Source: Actinomycetota bacterium | GTDB lineage: Bacteria; Actinomycetota; UBA4738; HRBIN12 | DNA length: 45,955 nt | NCBI GenBank assembly: GCA_005884925.1 | Contig: VAYU01000032.1 | Coordinates: 1-45,955, forward strand | Reading direction: 5' to 3' | Shown: piece after piece, positions 1 through 8,070 of the stretch | Layout of the letters: each line of letters starts with the position of its first letter | Numbering within the stretch: the first letter of the stretch is position 1 | The notes under the pieces: model-generated | Told to the model about the DNA's origin: nothing | The model's input: only the letters and a program-made list of their open reading frames with translations | The model's database searches: none | Program-made: the position numbers and the translations under genes

Positions 1-778
1 TGATCGTCGCCGGGATCTGATCGGGCATCGGTCGCATCGCATCCGCGGCGGTCCCCGCCGACAGGAGATCGCGGAGGGCGAGGCGTTGCGTCGTGCCGCG
101 TCCGGTCGAGAGCATCACGAACCCGAGGTACGCGAGGAACAGCCACAAGCCGGTGCCGTTGGAGAAGCTCAGGACGGCGGCGCCGATGATCAACGCCCCG
201 ACCGCGACGGCGCCGTAGCCCGCGACCTTGACCGCCGTCCGGCGGTCGTGGGTCGCGCCCCACGTCGCCGCCTGCAGCATCCGTCCGCCGTCGAGCGGGA
301 ACCCCGGGAGCAGGTTGATCGCGCCGATCAGGAGGTTGAGCCCGGCGAGCTGGCGCACGATCTCTCGCGTCAACCCCGGCGCCATCGCCGTCGCCACGGC
401 CGCGAAGATCCCCGACAGGACCAGCGTGGTCAGCGGGCCGACCGCGGAGACGACGAACTCCGCGAGTGGCCCCTTCGCGTTCGCGCGCGTCTCGGTCGCA
501 CCTCCCCAGAACACGAGCGTGATCCCCATCACCGGAAGACCGAACGCCCGAGCCGCGATCGCGTGAGCGGATTCGTGGAGCAAGATCCCCCCGAAGAACA
601 GCACGCCTTCGAACAGCGTGAGTCCCGCCGCCCCCGCCGGCGTCGGTCGCCAGATCGAGTTCGTGAAGCTCGAGTAGATCAGGAACGAATAGAGCGCGGC
701 GACCCAGAGCCACGACGTCGCGACGTAGATCGGTATGCCTCGGACCGAGGCGACCTTGAACCGGTTCCCGATCGGCAT
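1..778 (-). CDS. Site-2 protease family intramembrane metalloprotease (C-terminus beyond window)
   Basis: The gene reads leftward off the window edge; about 259 codons are visible. The protein has several membrane segments. The zinc-binding HExxH motif appears as HESAH at about residues 68-72, and the second catalytic motif as NLLPGFPLDGG at about 155-165, supplying the metal-binding Asp163. The last visible residues (TAADAMRPMP) look like the start of a CBS domain, which is common in this subfamily (M50, SpoIVFB-like). Such enzymes cut substrates inside the membrane, often anti-sigma factors or pro-proteins. Start: ATG at 778 with a TACCCT box six bases upstream, suggesting a leaderless transcript. 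It is divergent from an ECF sigma factor gene, so the sigma factor's membrane partner is a possible substrate (inference). Family call is secure; substrate unknown. Confidence 0.9.
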   Translation of the reverse strand, partial: MPIGNRFKVASVRGIPIYVATSWLWVAALYSFLIYSSFTNSIWRPTPAGAAGLTLFEGVLFFGGILLHESAHAIAARAFGLPVMGITLVFWGGATETRANAKGPLAEFVVSAVGPLTTLVLSGIFAAVATAMAPGLTREIVRQLAGLNLLIGAINLLPGFPLDGGRMLQAATWGATHDRRTAVKVAGYGAVAVGALIIGAAVLSFSNGTGLWLFLAYLGFVMLSTGRGTTQRLALRDLLSAGTAADAMRPMPDQIPATI

Positions 779-784
779 CCACCG

Positions 785-790
785 AGGGTA
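785..790 (-). promoter_or_regulatory. Probable -10 box of a leaderless promoter for the site-2 protease
   Basis: On the minus strand TACCCT ends six bases before the ATG at 778. The same TANNNT to start-codon spacing recurs at several genes in the window. No clear -35 element is seen. Confidence 0.5.
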
Positions 791-846
791 CTTCAGCGTG
801 TGTCGTTCACCTTTCGGGGCCTCGAACGCTCTGTCATGGTGACGGA

Positions 847-1317
847 GTGGAGGATCCCCACGATTTCGACGAGATCTGGCGCGCCGACGGTCCCATGCTC
901 TGGCGAGCCGTCTACGCCTTCACGGGCGGACGCCGGGACGTCACGGACGACGCGGTGGCCGAGGCGTTCGCACGCGCCATGGCGCGCGGCGGGAAGGTCC
1001 GCGATCCCCTCGCGTACCTCTTCCGGATCGCCTTCCGGGTGGCCGGGGCCGAGCTGGCACGACGGAGCAAGGAGGTGCAGGAGGTGCCCGAGATGAGTCT
1101 CCCCGACCCGACCCAGGACGGGTTGCCGGACCTGCTCGGCGCCCTCAGGGAGCTCTCGCCCTCCCAGCGCGCGGCCGTGTACCTGCACTACCAGGCGGAC
1201 CTGTCGGTCCGCGATGTCGCCCACGTCATGGGCTCGACGAGCGCCGCGGTCAAGGTGCACCTGATGCGGGGGCGTCGTCGCCTGGCCGAGCTGCTCGGGA
1301 CGGAGGAGGGCTCGTGA
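847..1317 (+). CDS. ECF-type RNA polymerase sigma factor
   Basis: The 156-residue length fits a two-domain ECF sigma factor. Residues about 8-75 resemble region 2 (LWRAVYAFTGGRRDVTDDAV and on). Residues about 98-150 are region 4, with LSPSQRAAVYLHYQADLSV and a helix-turn-helix ending VKVHLMRGRRRLAELLG that would read the -35 element. The start is a GTG at 847; no in-frame ATG is better placed. Its stop overlaps the start of the following membrane protein by four bases (GTGA), the usual arrangement for an ECF sigma factor and its membrane regulator. Family call is secure; regulon unknown. Confidence 0.9.
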   Translation: MEDPHDFDEIWRADGPMLWRAVYAFTGGRRDVTDDAVAEAFARAMARGGKVRDPLAYLFRIAFRVAGAELARRSKEVQEVPEMSLPDPTQDGLPDLLGALRELSPSQRAAVYLHYQADLSVRDVAHVMGSTSAAVKVHLMRGRRRLAELLGTEEGS

Positions 1318-3311
1318 CCGAACGGTGGCGCGAGAAGCTCGAGGGGATCGACCAGGTCGGTCCGAGTGACGACGTCTATGAAAGAGCGAAGGCCGGCCCG
1401 ACGCTCCCGGAGGCCCCGTCGCCGATGCAGCGGACCTCGACCCGGGTCGCGACCGCGATCGCCGCGTTCGTGGTGTTCGCGCTCGCGATCTCCTTGTTCG
1501 CGATCCCGACCCTTCGCTTGCACAAGGACCCGAGCTCGCTCAGCGCCGGGAGCCAGCTGCTCCCCTTGTGGCCCGCGAGGACGATGGAACAGGTCCATGC
1601 GCTACAGGATCAGGCCGGCGCCGGGCAAGCTGATTGGGCCCTCGATCCAAAGGCGGTCGCCACTCGGTTCGGTGAGTCCGTCCTTGGGTGGACCGGCGTG
1701 CGGGCAGATCCACTGGTTTCGGGGAACGGGTGCACCGTCGCATCTGGGTCGTATCCGTCCGGCCCGTACGCTGCCCCGGCCTTCGGCGGCGGATGCCCCG
1801 CGGCCGGATACGTGGCCTACGGGCCGAACGCGTACCCCCCGCCGGGGGCGTGCGACCCCTCGATATGGGGAGACCAAGCGTGTGGCCCGTCTTCGGTGCC
1901 CGGCTCGGCGAACCCGTTCGCGAGTCAGTTCATGACCTTCCAACTCTCCCCGTGCGGTCCGACAACATCGTGCAACCTCACCTCGATCCTCGAGACGGTC
2001 GAGCTCTTCCAACCTCTCGGGGCCGGCGAAGGCCACGTCTGGGCGGTGCTCGAAGCGAGCAGCTCATCCATCGGCCTCGGGGTCTCCCCGGGCCAGACCG
2101 TCTCGAACGGATCCTCGGTTTCGACCTGGTTGCGCGTCCCTCTTAACGAGCGGTTCGGCTTCGGTGTGCATGTCGGTGCGAGCGATCCCTGCAGCCAGGC
2201 TGTTGCCACCGATGTCTTCCATAGTCCCGGGTCGCCGAACGATGCCGTGACCTCAGCAGGTTCGGAGCTGGGCGTGAATCTCGGGTCGCGGGAAGGGACC
2301 TCGTGCGCACAAGAGGAGCCGGGCTACGTGTTCGTAGCGACGTCCGAAAGGACGATCGTCAGCGGTGGCGAAGCGATCGATCCCCTGCAGTGGGCCGGCG
2401 GTCCTGGTCTGCTCCTGACGTCGTTCGCGGCCGTGCCGATCACCTTCGAATGGCCGGATGAGGTCCCCTCATCGGTCGCGCCGACGCTCGGGACGTCGAC
2501 TCCGGCATCGAGCGCCTGGACCACGTACACAGATCCACTCGGCTGGACGGTCGACGTCCCCGCATCTTGGACGTCGGGACAGATCGGTTCGAACACCACG
2601 TGCTGTCTGGCATCTGGGTCAGCGTCCGGTGCATGGTTCTCGAGCGGAGAGGTCGCTGCCATCCCTTCGGGATCATCGGCGAACCTCGGTCCCGATCCCG
2701 CGCCAGGGCAGGTCATACTCAAGATCTTCCATAGCACCAAGGATCCGACCGTCGAGAACGATTCCACGCTCCCTTTGGATGCCGACACGTTGCTTCATCA
2801 CCAAGGGAACGAATGGGACGGGTTCTTCCATGCCGACGGGATCGAGTTCGTCGTCGCGACGTACACAGGTGATGGTGGAGCCTTGTCGCCACAACAGCAC
2901 GACGTGATCCAGAGGATGATCTCGTCGATCGCGTTCCGGCCGTGGACGCCGGGCGAGTCACGGAACGGATTCACCGCTCTGAACCCCAGCGCGGACACAC
3001 AGCGGGAGTGGAAACAAGCAGGCCTCGATTGGCAAGTCCTCGGCAAGGACGTTTACGTCTACATGCAGGATGGCGGCAACGGCGTACTGCTCGGGCCGAT
3101 GCCTGGCTGCGGCGAGGGTGAGAGTGAGTCGGCCAGCACGGATCCGCGCGGTCCGGTCCTTCAGTGCCCCGACGGAACGAGCGCGGGGTGGACGATCGAT
3201 GGTCAACCGTTCCCGACGAACCCGGCAGGTCTTCAGCAACCTCTGCCGGTGAATCAGGTGATCCGGGCGTGGGATGGAACCCAGCTGTCGCCACTTGGCC
3301 CGATCGGCTGA
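1314..3311 (+). CDS. Single-pass membrane protein, probable partner of the ECF sigma factor
   Basis: 665 residues. About 42 cytoplasmic residues precede one hydrophobic segment at about 43-66 (ATAIAAFVVFALAISLF), followed by a roughly 600-residue exported region rich in Ser, Gly, Pro and Cys. No catalytic motif or known repeat is recognised. The GTG start overlaps the sigma factor stop, so the two are translationally coupled. Position and topology suggest an anti-sigma factor or sensor that holds the sigma factor at the membrane (inference). The short cytoplasmic part lacks the HxxxCxxC zinc motif of ZAS anti-sigma factors, so this is not a standard one. Base use is a little less GC-rich than in neighbouring genes. 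Function otherwise unknown. Confidence 0.75.
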   Translation: MTERWREKLEGIDQVGPSDDVYERAKAGPTLPEAPSPMQRTSTRVATAIAAFVVFALAISLFAIPTLRLHKDPSSLSAGSQLLPLWPARTMEQVHALQDQAGAGQADWALDPKAVATRFGESVLGWTGVRADPLVSGNGCTVASGSYPSGPYAAPAFGGGCPAAGYVAYGPNAYPPPGACDPSIWGDQACGPSSVPGSANPFASQFMTFQLSPCGPTTSCNLTSILETVELFQPLGAGEGHVWAVLEASSSSIGLGVSPGQTVSNGSSVSTWLRVPLNERFGFGVHVGASDPCSQAVATDVFHSPGSPNDAVTSAGSELGVNLGSREGTSCAQEEPGYVFVATSERTIVSGGEAIDPLQWAGGPGLLLTSFAAVPITFEWPDEVPSSVAPTLGTSTPASSAWTTYTDPLGWTVDVPASWTSGQIGSNTTCCLASGSASGAWFSSGEVAAIPSGSSANLGPDPAPGQVILKIFHSTKDPTVENDSTLPLDADTLLHHQGNEWDGFFHADGIEFVVATYTGDGGALSPQQHDVIQRMISSIAFRPWTPGESRNGFTALNPSADTQREWKQAGLDWQVLGKDVYVYMQDGGNGVLLGPMPGCGEGESESASTDPRGPVLQCPDGTSAGWTIDGQPFPTNPAGLQQPLPVNQVIRAWDGTQLSPLGPIG

Positions 3312-4217
3312 CTATCCGAGATCCAGCCCCAGCAGGTCGCCGAGCTCGCGCCCGTTCCTGACCGCGAAGTCCTGATAGCAGTTGTTCATGAGAACGTGCG
3401 TTTCACGCGACTGGTCGGCGAGGGACTCGATCCGCGGAACCCATTCCTGGAGCTCTTCCTTCGGGTAGTCGTAACGGAACCGGACGCTCGCCGTGTCGCT
3501 CTTCGCCTGCCACGTCTCGCGGTTGCGTCCGTGGAATCGGACCATCGCGAGGTCCTTCGCGGTGGCCGCGGCGATCGGGGGGAGGCTCGAGTCGAAGCCC
3601 TGCGGCATGTCCACAGACACGTATGGGACGTCGCGTTCCTCGAGGAATCCGAGTGTCTCCTCGACGTTTCGCTCCTCCATCCAGCTCTTGTGACGGAACT
3701 CGACCGCGACGCGGAAGTCCGGGAGCCGCTCGACGCACTCTTCGATGTACGCCTTGGACTTCTTCGAGATCACGAACCATTGGGGAAACTGGAACAGCAC
3801 GGCCCCCATCTTGCCCGCCGAATGTAGCGGCATGAGCGCGTCACGGAAGCGTTGCCAGACCTCGTCGACGACCTCGTCGGGGAGTTGCTCGCGGTAGACG
3901 TTGCGCTTGCCCTCGGGGATCGAGGGTTGGAGGTCCTTGTAGAGAGAGTTCGGGCGTGTCGGATGGTTGGTCAGCAGGGAGTAGGCCTTGATGTTGAACG
4001 TGAAGTTCTTCGGTGTGCGCTCGATCCACAGGACCGAATTGCTCTCCGACGGAGGGAAGTAGTAGGTCGAGTCGACCTCCACCAACGGGAATCGCGAAGC
4101 GTAGAACTGCAGGCGTTTCTCCGCGGTCCTCGCGTCGGGGGGGTAGAAGTGCCCGTCCTTGATCAGCGTCTTGTCGGTCCACGACGAGGTGCCGATCAGG
4201 ATCGAGCCCGCTGTCAT
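3312..4217 (-). CDS. DUF72 (YecE-like) family protein
   Basis: 301 residues matching the DUF72/YecE family over its whole length: N-terminal GTSSWTDKTLIKDGHFYPP, then RFPLVEVDSTYYFPPS, FQFPQWF, VAVEFRHKSWM and VRFHGRNRETW. The family has a TIM-barrel fold; its biochemical role is not established. Start: ATG at 4217, just before the conserved SILIGTSSW. The open frame continues upstream, but that part lies over the next gene and is not family-like. The stop directly abuts the stop of the convergent membrane protein gene (3311/3312). It lies eight bases after the small membrane protein at 4226-4624 and is probably co-transcribed with it. Confidence 0.9.
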   Translation of the reverse strand: MTAGSILIGTSSWTDKTLIKDGHFYPPDARTAEKRLQFYASRFPLVEVDSTYYFPPSESNSVLWIERTPKNFTFNIKAYSLLTNHPTRPNSLYKDLQPSIPEGKRNVYREQLPDEVVDEVWQRFRDALMPLHSAGKMGAVLFQFPQWFVISKKSKAYIEECVERLPDFRVAVEFRHKSWMEERNVEETLGFLEERDVPYVSVDMPQGFDSSLPPIAAATAKDLAMVRFHGRNRETWQAKSDTASVRFRYDYPKEELQEWVPRIESLADQSRETHVLMNNCYQDFAVRNGRELGDLLGLDLG

Positions 4218-4225
4218 CGGCAGCC

Positions 4226-4624
4226 TCAGGAGGACGGAGGCACGCCGGCGTCTTTCTTGCGAAGCACCGCCGCCTTCGCTTGTTCTGCCTTGCGCTTCGC
4301 CGCGTTCAGGAGTCGCTGCGCCCACACGTACTCCGTGGCGAGGATCGTGAGACCGATGAAGATCAGGAGCCACCCCGGTCCCGGAAGCACGAGGAGAGCG
4401 ATACCGGCGAGCAGCACGCCGAAGCCCGCGATGGTCACGGCGATGCGCTTGCCGCTGCGTTGGATGAAGCGCGCAACGGCTTTGAGCGGTGCGAATGCGG
4501 GGTGCTCGTGCCAACGGCGAGCCGCTTCGGGCTCGATGACCTCGAGCTCGGCAACCGTCTCGGAGGCGTCCACCTCTTCGGGATCGTCCCCCCAGATGTC
4601 CCGACGGTGGAATGGCTCGTCCAT
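4226..4624 (-). CDS. Small PGPGW-family transmembrane protein
   Basis: 132 residues. The N-terminal half is acidic and soluble. Two hydrophobic stretches follow at about 61-95, carrying the signature LLVLPGPGWLLIFIGLTILA of the PGPGW transmembrane family. The C-terminus is a basic amphipathic helix (NAAKRKAEQAKAAVLRKK). Function of the family is unknown. The gene lies immediately upstream of the DUF72 gene on the same strand, probably as a two-gene operon. Confidence 0.85.
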   Translation of the reverse strand: MDEPFHRRDIWGDDPEEVDASETVAELEVIEPEAARRWHEHPAFAPLKAVARFIQRSGKRIAVTIAGFGVLLAGIALLVLPGPGWLLIFIGLTILATEYVWAQRLLNAAKRKAEQAKAAVLRKKDAGVPPSS

Positions 4625-4724
4625 ATGAACGAGTTTCTCATGGCTCGCTCCGATCCATGAAGCCCCTCAAAAACCGTCTGACGTGCGCGTTCGTTCGCTT
4701 GTCACTCTTTCAACTCGCCACACC

Positions 4725-4754
4725 TTGCCTGTGGATAACCGTCGGGCGTAAGAA
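4725..4754 (+). promoter_or_regulatory. Candidate promoter for the first histidine kinase
   Basis: TTGCCT at 4725-4730 and TAAGAA at 4749-4754 are 18 bases apart and lie about 40 bases before the ATG at 4796. The spacer contains TGTGGATAA (4730-4738), the reverse complement of the consensus DnaA box TTATCCACA. A single box here could be chance or a DnaA-linked control site. Confidence 0.4.
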
Positions 4755-4795
4755 TCGCCGGGGGTTTGCGCCGCGAGACGGGGGGCGGGAGAGGA

Positions 4796-6220
4796 ATGGC
4801 CACATCCACGGCATCCGGTGATTTACAGGATCCGACTACCCGGGGTGTAGATGATCCTTTCGCGATTCGGCTATTCCAGTTGGCTTCGTCCCTCGGCATC
4901 CTCGTCTTTCTCGGTCTGCTCATTACTTCTGAACGTGCGGAGCTCGAGGGCATGCTGCCCGAGATTGCTCTTTGGGCTGCTGTTGCGCTCGCTGCTGACT
5001 TAATGCTCGTTCGGGTCGGGAAGGGCGTGACTTTGACTATGTCTGTGCCGGTCTCGCTCGCTGCTGCCCTTCTCTTCCCTCCAGCTTTCGCAGCGATCGT
5101 CGCTTTCGCCGGCTGCCTGGATCCGATGGAGGTTCGCGGCGAGTCTTCAGTCTCGCGAGCCATCTTCAACCGTTCACAGGTTGCGCTCGCCACTACGGCG
5201 GCCGCTTTCGTCTTCCACATCGGGGACGTCCAAGCGGCTGCGTGGCCCGCGGTCGCCCTTTGGTCTTTAGTTGCCCTCGCAGCCGATTTCGCTGTCAATG
5301 CAGCCTTCGTGGTCCCGACGATAGTTCTTCGAGACGGCGCCTCACCTCTCACCGCAGTACGGCTCTTGTTCGGATCGGCTCCCGCCGACAGTACAGTTCT
5401 CTACGTCTCGATGGGGCTCGTCGGCCCTCTGATCGTTGCCATATATCTAGCCGCGGGTGGGTGGGGTCTCCTCTTTTGCCTGGTTCCTCTTGCGTTGGCC
5501 AGGGGAGGGCTCGTTCGAGCCGAAAGGCTTCACGAGGCGAAGGAGCGGGTTGCCACCAAGGACGAAGCATTGCGCAGGACGACTGAATCGGTTGGGGAAG
5601 AGCGGCGCGACGAGCGTATCGCTCTTGCGGGCGAGTTACATGACGAGGTGTTGCCGCCCCTCTTCAAGGTTCACCTCATGGGTCAAGTGTTGAAAGAGGA
5701 TCTCGATGCCGGGAGACTACTGGATCTTGATGCAGACCTTCCCGAGTTGCTAGCTGCGACTTCCGCATCTCAAGCTGCAGTCCGGCATGTAGTGGATCAG
5801 TTGCGGAGGTCATCGCTCGGTCCCGAGGGACTCGTCGGAACGATCCGGCTATTGGCGGAGCATCTTCAGTCGAGCGGGGCGCCCCCGGTGGATTTGCTTC
5901 TGGAAGATCTCGATGGATCGGATGAGGCTCTACTCGTGCTCTATCAAGTCGCGAGGGAAGCGTTAACGAATGCATCGAAGTACTCGAAGGCCAGGAGGAT
6001 AACGGTCCACATCTGGGAAGAAGATCAGAGCGGGCGATTGATCGTGTCGGACACGGGAATCGGATTTGAAACCTCGAACGTCGACTTGCGGAATCACTTC
6101 GGACTTCAACTGATGAAAGAGAGGGTGGAGTCGCGGGGCGGGAAACTCGTTGTCGAATCACGTCTCGGAGAGGGAACCACCGTCGCCGCCAAGGTTCCGC
6201 TCCGAGGTGGGCCCAACTAG
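4796..6220 (+). CDS. Membrane sensor histidine kinase (NarL/HisKA_3 type)
   Basis: 474 residues. About six hydrophobic segments lie between residues 25 and 235. A linker helix follows, then the HisKA_3 dimerisation domain with phospho-acceptor His282 in AGELHDEVLPPLFK. The HATPase_c domain has REALTNASKYSKA (N box), DTGIGFE (G1) and GEGTTVAAKVPL near the end. Such kinases phosphorylate LuxR/NarL response regulators, but none is encoded nearby. Start: ATG at 4796 with GGGAGAGG just upstream. The sensor part shares the block NRSQVAL and the pattern A..FAVNAAFV with the next kinase, so the two are paralogues. Third codon positions carry visibly more A and T than the neighbours, a possible sign of transfer. 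Confidence 0.9.
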   Translation: MATSTASGDLQDPTTRGVDDPFAIRLFQLASSLGILVFLGLLITSERAELEGMLPEIALWAAVALAADLMLVRVGKGVTLTMSVPVSLAAALLFPPAFAAIVAFAGCLDPMEVRGESSVSRAIFNRSQVALATTAAAFVFHIGDVQAAAWPAVALWSLVALAADFAVNAAFVVPTIVLRDGASPLTAVRLLFGSAPADSTVLYVSMGLVGPLIVAIYLAAGGWGLLFCLVPLALARGGLVRAERLHEAKERVATKDEALRRTTESVGEERRDERIALAGELHDEVLPPLFKVHLMGQVLKEDLDAGRLLDLDADLPELLAATSASQAAVRHVVDQLRRSSLGPEGLVGTIRLLAEHLQSSGAPPVDLLLEDLDGSDEALLVLYQVAREALTNASKYSKARRITVHIWEEDQSGRLIVSDTGIGFETSNVDLRNHFGLQLMKERVESRGGKLVVESRLGEGTTVAAKVPLRGGPN

Positions 6221-6273
6221 TCAGTAGCCCTCGGCCCTGTCTCTGAAGGCGCGAAATGGCACGAAGAGGCCCC

Positions 6274-6289
6274 CGGCCACATGGCCGGA
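6274..6289. terminator. Short hairpin between convergent reading frames
   Basis: CCGGCCA and TGGCCGG form a 7-bp stem with a two-base gap. It lies between the end of the first kinase (6220) and the end of the small minus-strand ORF (6318). No T-tract follows, so a terminator role is only suggested. Confidence 0.35.
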
Positions 6290-6317
6290 GACCTCACTAG
6301 ATTGACTTGCTGGGTCT

Positions 6318-6404
6318 TTAGCCGACCCGCCAGTGGGCGCCGCCTGCCGGGGCGAGAGCCGTCACCGACGCGAGAGCCAGAATCACGCGACGCGCGATCT
6401 TCAT
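6318..6404 (-). CDS. 28-residue hypothetical peptide with signal-sequence-like N-terminus
   Basis: The ATG at 6404 is preceded by AGGAGGTAGAGG, one of the best Shine-Dalgarno sequences in the window. The peptide begins MKIARRVILALASVTALA, with a positive N-region and a hydrophobic core like a secretion signal, and ends after only about ten more residues (APAGGAHWRVG) at TAA. It may be a genuine small exported peptide, or the surviving 5' end of a longer exported protein gene lost by deletion. It is divergent from the second histidine kinase, with the CGGGGGAC repeats between them. No homologue recognised. Confidence 0.45.
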   Translation of the reverse strand: MKIARRVILALASVTALAPAGGAHWRVG

Positions 6405-6432
6405 CCTCTACCTCCTTCGTCATATCCCCGCC

Positions 6433-6477
6433 CGGGGGACACGCTGGTCACTATCGGGGGACCCCCGTCCGGGGGAC
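6433..6477. repeat. Three direct CGGGGGAC repeats, candidate operator
   Basis: CGGGGGAC occurs at 6433-6440, 6455-6462 and 6470-6477, offset by 22 and then 15 bases. The second copy runs into CCCCCG, giving a partly palindromic block. The cluster lies between divergent starts at 6404 and 6562, a position expected for a regulator binding site. The regulator is unknown. Confidence 0.45.
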
Positions 6478-6561
6478 AAGCCCCCGCATCGGCGTACGAC
6501 CTTTGCAGTACCTTTCTCCTACTCGAAAGCTTGGGCCGACCCGGTCATGATGTAGCCGCCA

Positions 6562-8070
6562 ATGAGAGAGGCGAGGAACCGGGACCGGCTGCTGCTCTTC
6601 GTGAGCATTTGCCTCTTCCTGACGACCATCGCCGTCATCGGCCTTCTCCTCTTCTTGAGCAATGTCCCCTTCGAGCCCCTCTGGTGGTTCTGGTCAGTCT
6701 TGATTGCGGCGATTGAGCTTCTTCCGGTGCCAGCTTGGCGCGGCCTAACGATCAGTGTGGGATTTCCGGTCCTGGTGACTGTCGCGATCCTCTGCCCCGC
6801 GGGAGCAGCCGGCGCGATCACGTTCGTCGGCGCCCTGGACCCTCGCGAGTTCCGTCGTGAAGTTTCGCTTGGAGTGGCTCTTTACAATCGCAGCCAGGTG
6901 GCCCTCTCTGTTGTCGCCGCGAGTGCGATGTTCCATGCCTTCCACCCGGCCGGTTCTGTGTTGCATGACTCTCCCGCTTGGATCCTCGTGGTTGCCGCTG
7001 CCTTAGCTGCCCTTGGGGACTACGCCGTAAATGCGGGTCTCGTAACGGTTTACATGAGTACGAAGCTCGGCATTCCAGCACGGGAGATGTTCAGGCAGCT
7101 AACGATCGGAAATGTCCGCGACTTCCTCATTAGCTATCTGGGACTTGGCATCCTCGGCCTGACGCTTGCTGTCTTCGTTCAAGCTGTAACGGCCAAATAT
7201 GCAATACCCGCGTTCCTGGCACCTCTGATCTTCGCTCGGCAGATGTTTTTCCGGTCGCAAGCTCTCGAGGAGGCTCACATCGAACTGACCGAGCGCGAGG
7301 AGATCCTCCGCGAGCTCTCGAACACCATGGCTGAAGAGCGGGCAGACGAGCGACTCCAGATCGCCGGGTACCTCCACGACGATCTCGCCCAGGTCCTCTT
7401 CCGCCTGTCGCTGCAGGTGGACATCGCACGAAAGCTGCTGGACAAGGGCGATGTCGATGATGTCCGTCAGCAGCTCGACAAGATCCGCCAATCGAAACAG
7501 GAGACGTCGGACCGGATCCGCGCGCTGATCCGCGACCTGCACCGTTCACCCCTCGGCGCCAAGGGTCTGGCCGAGTCGCTCGAGTCGTTCACCGACGAGG
7601 TGGGACGCGATTCGCACATCCGGTTCCATCGGGACGTGCAAGACATCGATCTCCCGGCCCCGATCGCGCTGCTCGTGTTCCACATCGCACGCGAGGGCAT
7701 CATGAACGCCGTCAAGCACGCCGACCCGACCGACGTCTCGGTGTCGGTCGCAGAACAGGGCGAGGACATCGTGCTGCAGCTCGAGGACAACGGATCGGGA
7801 TTCGATGCGGGCGCTCCCGGACCTGAGGGCCACTACGGGATGGCGATGATGCGGGAGCGTGCGAAGGTCGGTGGCGGCTCGTTCGACGTCCGGAGCGGCC
7901 TCGGCGAGGGAACGACGATCACGGTTCGGTTCCCGATCGCTCTGCTCCAACGGGAGCCGCAGCCCGGTACCGAGCCGCCAACCGCCAATGGCCCGGAGCG
8001 TGCTTCCCCCGGTACGTCAGGAACCACATCGCGATCGGCCGAGGGGTCTCGCGACTCCGTCCCCGCATGA
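6562..8070 (+). CDS. Second membrane sensor histidine kinase (NarL/HisKA_3 type)
   Basis: 502 residues, paralogous to the kinase at 4796-6220. Hydrophobic segments span about 10-225, with YNRSQVAL at about 108-115 and GDYAVNAGLV at about 152-161. His272 lies in the HisKA_3 motif AGYLHDDLAQVLFRLSLQVD. The HATPase_c domain has REGIMNAVKHADP and EDNGSGFD and ends near GEGTTITVRFPIALL. About 50 low-complexity Pro/Gly/Ser/Thr residues follow. The gene is mosaic: the sensor half, to about base 7260, uses mixed codons, while the kinase half has the high-GC usage typical of the region. Its 3' end overlaps the convergent DUF5317 gene by 152 bases. No clear ribosome binding site precedes the ATG. No response regulator is nearby. 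Confidence 0.88.
   Translation: MREARNRDRLLLFVSICLFLTTIAVIGLLLFLSNVPFEPLWWFWSVLIAAIELLPVPAWRGLTISVGFPVLVTVAILCPAGAAGAITFVGALDPREFRREVSLGVALYNRSQVALSVVAASAMFHAFHPAGSVLHDSPAWILVVAAALAALGDYAVNAGLVTVYMSTKLGIPAREMFRQLTIGNVRDFLISYLGLGILGLTLAVFVQAVTAKYAIPAFLAPLIFARQMFFRSQALEEAHIELTEREEILRELSNTMAEERADERLQIAGYLHDDLAQVLFRLSLQVDIARKLLDKGDVDDVRQQLDKIRQSKQETSDRIRALIRDLHRSPLGAKGLAESLESFTDEVGRDSHIRFHRDVQDIDLPAPIALLVFHIAREGIMNAVKHADPTDVSVSVAEQGEDIVLQLEDNGSGFDAGAPGPEGHYGMAMMRERAKVGGGSFDVRSGLGEGTTITVRFPIALLQREPQPGTEPPTANGPERASPGTSGTTSRSAEGSRDSVPA

Larger units (their letters stand above)
6221..6561. other. 341-base gap between the two histidine kinase genes
   Basis: It holds a short hairpin (6274-6289), a 28-codon ORF on the minus strand (6318-6404) with a strong ribosome binding site, and three CGGGGGAC direct repeats (6433-6477) between the divergent starts of that ORF and the second kinase. 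Nothing else is recognised. Confidence 0.6.

Noticed and set aside
86-1096. 336-codon plus-strand frame across the window start
   Set aside because: It is opposite the site-2 protease, whose HESAH and LLPGFPLDGG motifs are clear, and it also runs over the sigma factor start. The translation is Arg/Asp-rich and family-less.
4730-4738. Perfect DnaA box as evidence of a replication origin
   Set aside because: Only one exact box is present, there is no AT-rich unwinding region and no dnaA, dnaN or rpmH nearby. It is noted only as part of a promoter spacer.
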